Source of the DNA: Tolypeutes matacus
Lineage: Eukaryota; Chordata; Mammalia; Cingulata; Chlamyphoridae
Assembly (NCBI GenBank): GCA_026826555.1
Contig: JAKSZT010020895.1
Span: 149,436 to 213,435 of the forward strand
Length of the DNA stretch: 64,000 nt
Direction of reading: 5' to 3'
Part shown: positions 58,670 through 64,000 of the stretch, in pieces
Layout of the letters: every line of letters begins with the position of its first letter
Numbering within the stretch: position 1 is the first letter of the stretch
Position numbers and translations under genes: made by a program
The notes under the pieces: model-generated
Database searches by the model: none
Seen by the model: only the letters and a program-made list of their open reading frames with translations
Told to the model about the DNA's origin: nothing

Positions 58670-61600
58670 ATTTCTGATGTTAGAAATTCCTTGAAAGTAC
58701 TAACACTGAATGTTAATGGATTAAACTCACCAGTAAAGAGACACAGATTGGCAGAATGGATAAGAAAATATGACCCATCTATATTTTGTCTACAAAAAAA
58801 CCACCTTAGACCCAGGAATAAAAGAAGGCTGAAAGTGAATGGTTGGAAACATTTTTAAAAGCAAACAACAACCAAAAAAAGGTGAGAGTAGCTATACTAA
58901 TATTAGACAAAATAGACTTTAAATGCAAAACTATTGTAAGAGACAAAGATGGACACTACATATTAGTAAAAGGGGTAATAATTCAAGAAGAAAGAATAAT
59001 CATAAACATTTATGCACCGAATCAGGGCACTTCAAAATGAGGCAAACTCTGGAAAGACTAAACAGAGACATAAATGCCTCTACAATTATAGTGGAGGATT
59101 TTAATATACCAATATCACCATTAGAAAGAACACCTCAACAAAGAATCAATAAAGAAACAAAGACTCTGAATAATACCTTAAAGGATCTGGACCTAATAGA
59201 TATATACAAAATGCTACACCCAAATACAGTGGGGTGTACATTCTTCTCGAGTGCACATGGAGAGTAATACAAAATAGACCACATGCTAGGCCACAGAACA
59301 ACTCTCAATGATTCCGAAAGATTGAGATTATACAAAGTAAGTTCTCTGAACACAATGGAATGAAATTGGAAATCACTAAGGGCCAGAGAACCAGATTATG
59401 CACAATGATATGGAAGCTAGAAAACACACTCTTAGGCAAACAGTGGGTCAAGGAGGAAATCTCAAAAGAAATCAGAAACTACTTTGAAACAAATGAAAAT
59501 GACAACACAATGTATCAAAACTTATGGGATGCAGCCAAAGCTGTACTGAGAGGAAAATTCATAGCCATAAATGCATATGTCAAAAAAGAAGAAAAAGCAA
59601 AATTTGAAGACCTAACTGCACACCTGGTGGAATTGGAAAAACAACAAAATACTAACCCCAAAGAAAGTAGAAAGAAGGAAATAACAAATATTGGAGCAGA
59701 ATCAAATGAAAAAGAAAGTAAGAAAGCAGTATAAAAATAAACAAAACCATAAGCTGGTTAATTGAGAAGATCAATAAAATTGAAAAACCCTTAGCAAGAC
59801 TAACAAAGGAAAAAAGAGAGCAGATGCAAATACACAAAATAAGAAATGAGGAAGGGGATATCACCACTGACCCCACAGAAATAATGAGTACCACAAGGGG
59901 ATACTATGAAAAATTATATGCCTAGCCACAAGGGACCAGTTCCACTGAGAAGTGAACAGTGGGAACTCAAAATTTGGAAAACATTTGGAGAAGGGGGAAA
60001 TTGGCTTTCTGTTAATTGGCAAATGTTCCAGTGGGGCTCTGTTTTTGTTGGGATGTGTTATTGTATGTACACGTATATGGCCTGAATCTCTGCTAAGTTT
60101 ATAAAGTTCAGAAAAGGTGGTTGGTAAAATCTTAATTTTTGTTGATTTGTCTCAATAAAAACCCACTGGAACTCAAAAAAAAAAATTATATGCTAACAAG
60201 AATGATAATTTAGAGGAAATGGACAAATTCCTAGAAACTCACAAGCAGCATACATTGACAAAAAAAGAAATTGATGAACTCAACAATCCGATTACAAGTA
60301 AAGAGATAGACTCAGTTATCAAAAATCTCCCAAGTAAGAAGAGCCCAGGATCTGACGGCATCATGAGTGAATTCTACCAAGCATTCCAGAAAGCGCTAAC
60401 ACAATCCTGCTTAATCTCTTCCAAAAAATAAAAGTAGAAGGATCATTGCCTAACTCATTCTATGATGCCAACATTACCCTAATACCAAAGCCAAACAAAG
60501 ATGACACAAAAAAACTTACAGACCAATCTCTCTAATGAACCTAGATGCTAAAATCCTCAACAAAATACTTTTTAATCACATTCAACAACATATCAAAAGA
60601 ATTATACACCGTGACCAAGTGGGTTTCATCCTGGGTATGTAAGAATGGTTCAACATAAAAAAATCAGTCATTGTAATACACCACATAAACAGATTGAAAG
60701 AAAAAAATCACAGGATCATCTCTATAGATGCAGAAAAAGCATTTGACAAAATACAGCACCCTTTCCTTATAAAAACACTGCAAAAGATAGGAATAGAAGT
60801 AAACTTTCTGATCATGGTAAGGGGTATATATGAAAAACCAAGAACCAACATCATCTTCAATGGTGAAATCCTGAAAGCTTTCCCTCTAAGACTGGGAAAA
60901 AGACAAGGTTGCCCACTATCACCCCTCCTATTTCACATTGTCTTAGAAGTACTTGGTCTAGCACTGAGGCAAGAAAAATATATAAAAGGCATCCAAATTT
61001 GAAAGGAAGAAGTAAAAATTTCACTGTTTGCAGACGACATGATCCTATACATAGAAAGCCCTGAGAAATCTAAAACAAAACTTGTAGAAGGTTTTAAGGG
61101 TTCAGTAAAGTCGCAGGCTATAGGATAAATGCTCAAAAATCAGTAGCATATCCGTACAACAATAACGAGCATTATGAGGAGGAAATCAAGAAAAAAATAC
61201 CATTTACAATAGTAACTAAAAGTATCAAAAACCTTGGAATGAATTTAAGGATGTAAAAGACTTACATACAGAAAACTACACAACACTGTTGAAGGAAATG
61301 AAAGAATACTTAAATAAATGGAAGAATATTCCCTCTTCATGGATAGGAAGACTAAATATCATCATAATGTCTATCCTACCCAAACTAATCTACATATTTA
61401 ATGCAATCCCAATAAAATCATTACTGTATTTTTTAATGAATGGGAAAAACTAACTACATAACTTATTTGGAAGGGTAAGAGGCCCCAAATCACCAAAGAC
61501 ATATTGAAAAAGAAAAATGAAGATGGAGGTATCAATCTACCTGACTTTAAAAAAATACTACAAAGCTACAGTGTTCAAAACTGCATGGTATTGGCACAAA

Positions 61601-62740
61601 GATAGATATATTGACCAATGGAACCTAACTGAGTGCTCCAATATAGATTCTTGCACATACAGTCATCTGATATTTTGCAAGGTCACCAAGCACACTCAGT
61701 TGGGAGAAAATGGTCCTTCAACAAATGGTACATGAAGAACTAGATATACACATCAAAAAGAATGAGAGAGTAACACCATCTCACACTTTATACAAATATC
61801 AACTCAAGATCGATCAAAGATCTAAATATAAGAGCTCAGACCATAAAGTCTTTGGAAGATAATTTAGGAAAGCATCTACAAGACATTGTAATAAGAAATG
61901 GTTTCATGAACTTCACACCCAAAGCACAAGCAGCAAATGAAAAAACAGATAAATGGTATCTCTTCAAAATAAAAAACTTCTGAATTTCAAAGGATGCTAT
62001 CAAGAAAGTAAAATGATATTCTCCCCAATGGGAGAAAATATTTGGCAACCATATAACTGATAGGAGCCTAATATCCTACATATATAAAGAAATCATACAC
62101 CATGAAAATAAAAAGACAAACAACCGATTTAAAAAATGGGTAAGCAACCTGAAAAGACACTTTTCCAAGGAAGAAATACAAATGGCTAAAAAGCACATGA
62201 AAAGTTGCTCGACATTCCTAGCTATTAGGGAAATGCGAATCAAAACTACAATGAGATACTATCTTACACTCCTTAGTATGGCGGCTATTAAAAAAAACAA
62301 CACACTATAAGTGTTAGAAAAGATGTGAAGGAAAGGGAACCCTCATCCTCTGCTGGTGGGATTGTAGAATGATCCAGCCACTATGGAAGACAGTTTAACA
62401 GCTCCTCAAAAACTAACTATAGAACTTCCATATGATCCAGTGATTCCACTGCTGGGTATAAACCCTGAAGAATTGAAAGCAAAGACATGAACAGATATAT
62501 GCTAACCAATGTTCATAGCGGCATTGTTCACTATTGCCAAAAGTTGAAATCAACCCAGGTGCCCATCAACAGATGAATGGATAAGCAAAATGTGGTACAT
62601 ACATACAATGGAATAATACTCAGCTGAAGAATAAATAAAGTGCTAACACACAGGATAATATGGATGAATCTTGAAGACCTTATGTTGAGTGAAGCAAGTC
62701 AGGCATTGAAGGATAAATAGTCCATGACCTCACTGATATT
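58670..62740 (+). pseudogene. L1 ORF2 remnant in L1B
   Basis: Endonuclease: L-N-V-N-G-L-N at about 58708 and I-I-I-N-I-Y-A-P-N-Q at about 58996-59025. RT: open stretch 60694-61002 with [10 protein letters not shown] (first catalytic Asp) at about 60721-60750 and [10 protein letters not shown] at about 60901-60930; F-A-D-D at 61027-61038 in the same frame after one stop near 61000. The C-terminal part ends at about 62740. The start codon position seen in L1A is followed by a stop here. Host cDNA is inserted at 59922-60180. It is not functional. Confidence 0.88.
59922..60180 (+). mobile_element. polyadenylated cDNA insertion in L1B, exact TSD
   Basis: The 259-bp insert is unrelated to L1 and interrupts ORF2. 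An exact 13-bp duplication, aaaaattatatgc, lies at 59909-59921 and 60181-60193. The insert ends 'caataaaaacccactggaac' followed by tc and a run of A, so it has a polyadenylation signal about 15 bp before the tail, the normal spacing. I infer a 5'-truncated retrocopy of the 3' UTR of a host mRNA. I do not recognise the gene. It must be younger than L1B. Confidence 0.8.
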
Positions 62741-64000
62741 AAGAAAAATGAGCAGTCTCAGTAAGCTATTGTCTGTAAGATAGTTTTACAAGAAATAGAA
62801 AATGAAGAGAAGGTTGTGAATCATCACCCATACGGACATATTTATGGTAAAGTGATAGAGTGTAGTTGTATATTGGAGTGATAGGACAGGAGGGAGTGAT
62901 ATTATTGGGTTGAGTGGTGCAGGGTTGACAGGTGGATAGATTAGGAAAGGTGGGTTAGAAGGGTTGGAGAGGGATCAGGTGAACACTGGGGATTTGTGGG
63001 TATGAGGTTGAAAGTACAGACATGGGAATGCTCTTACGGCAATATGACAAGGAAGGGTCACTGGTTCAGGGTGTTGGTTGGGGGGCATTCTGGACAGGGC
63101 ACACCTGGAGCAGACTTCTAGGGAGTGTGTGAGTGTTCATTCTGTCATAATGTTGTATCAGTGGGTGGACACCCACATATTGAGTGGAAAGGAGTTGGAT
63201 TAGCATCTTTGGGAGGAGTGATTTGTTCAAAAATAGACTGGCAGGAGTCTCTCAAGAGCAAGTGTGGTTCCTTATAGGGAAGGACAAACCAGTGTGTCAA
63301 GACCTCTTGTTGCATGTAACTATGACTCTTGTCATCCAAAGAGTCAAGCAAGGGGTTTGTAGTGGCCCCCAGGGGGATGGGGTGGGAGGAACAGAATAGA
63401 TAAAACAGGGGGTATTTAGTGGTCAATGGAAATGTTCTTCATTACCATATAGTGATGGATACAGGACATGGTAAATATCTTCAAAATTTATAAAAGTATA
63501 CAGTCTAAAATGTAAGCCATAGTGTAAACCATTGACAATGTTTAGTGGCCATGTTTCACTGTTTATCAGTTATAACAATGCAAATATCCACATATAAAAA
63601 GGTATTATTATTGGGGGGGAGAGGAAAGGGGAGGATGTTGGGTATATGAGAGTCTCCTTTATTCTGTGTGTGACTTTGCTGTGACCTAAGCTTCTTTGAA
63701 AACAAAATGAAAATAGTGAGGCACTGGGAAATGAGAGGGGGAAGGTGCCATGGAACAGACTGGACACCAGATATTGCAGTGATAAAAGGGAAAATGTCAA
63801 AAAAATTTTTTTTTCTTTTTCTTTTTTTTAATATCCCAATCTTTTAATTTAATTTAATTTTTAGTTTTTTTTTAATTTTTATGTATTTTCTCTGTTACAT
63901 TTAAACTTGTCATGATTATTTCATTTTCCTGTTAATTGTATTCAGCTAATATAATGGCTTCATCTTTGAAGACGCTTTGGATCACAGAAGGGTTACAACT
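62741..64000 (+). repeat. L1 3' UTR in L1B, continues past the window
   Basis: It is homologous to 7682-9000 of L1A throughout: the G-rich part (62830-63100), 'aggacaaaccagtgtgtcaa' (63280), the 'catatgagagtctccttt'-like part, the T-rich stretch at 63805-63890, and the following 'ttggatcac' block at 63975. Homology does not stop at the T-rich stretch. The frames at 63145-63426 and 63570-63800 are chance. Confidence 0.75.

Larger units (their letters stand above)
57238..64000 (+). mobile_element. nearly complete L1 (L1B), runs off the window
   Basis: 5' UTR of about 290-400 bp (from 57238), ORF1 remnant (about 57675-58575), ORF2 remnant (about 58670-62740) with a cDNA insertion at 59922-60180, and 3' UTR from 62741 to the window end. 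It is better preserved than L1A: longer open frames in endonuclease (58923-59267) and RT (60694-61002) and an intact F-A-D-D. It still has many stops. The 5' UTR lacks the 1.4-kb middle part present in L1A. Confidence 0.8.

Overview
This is vertebrate nuclear DNA, AT-rich and almost entirely non-coding, from a placental mammal. It holds old mammal-wide repeats (MIR, L2, ERV-L/MaLR-type LTRs), many LINE-1 (L1) copies, and short tRNA-Ala-related SINE copies whose heads match my memory of the armadillo DAS family. Together with L1s whose 3' UTRs look unlike those of other mammals, this points to Xenarthra, most likely an armadillo (Dasypus) and less likely a sloth or anteater. No intact host protein-coding gene is visible. 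The longest open frames are remnants of L1, an endogenous retrovirus or a processed pseudogene, or are chance frames.

Layout. 0.2-1.25 kb: an L1 3' part with an inverted piece. 1.25-10.5 kb: a nearly full-length sense L1 (L1A) with a long 5' UTR, decayed ORF1 and ORF2, and a very long 3' UTR. 10.5-12.1 kb: an LTR-like block and another L1-type 3' end. 12.8-15.6, 25.0-27.6 and 32.7-34.2 kb: three diverged direct copies of one single-copy-like non-coding segment (U1, U2, U3). U1 was later hit by a DAS SINE and an LTR; U2 and U3 share a MIR. 17.0-22.7 kb: an antisense L1 into which other L1 3' ends and a 2-kb L1 were nested. 22.8-24.5 kb: older antisense L1 fragments, a MIR and another old repeat. 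35.9-39.6 kb: an antisense old L1 with SINE insertions. 41.9-43.1 kb: a 1.1-kb L1-tail retrocopy with perfect target-site duplications (TSDs). 43.5-43.9 kb: L2. 45.35-45.79 kb: antisense solo LTR. 47.15-53.05 kb: a defective ERV-L provirus (5' LTR, tRNA-Leu-type primer site, gag remnant, protease, RT, RNase H, integrase, dUTPase; no env seen, no 3' LTR found). 53.7-54.98 kb: a processed cyclin B1 (CCNB1) pseudogene. 56.2-57.24 kb: an L1 fragment interrupted by a second nearly complete L1 (L1B, 57.24 kb to the window end), itself interrupted by a 259-bp polyadenylated cDNA insertion.

There is no operon-like gene cooperation. The window is a layered record of retrotransposition. The most informative items are the triplicated segment with its datable insertions, several retrotransposition events with exact TSDs, and the unusually long L1 3' UTR module that also moves on its own as truncated copies. 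I found no convincing undescribed functional system. L1 and ERV boundaries are approximate unless a duplication or terminus is stated.
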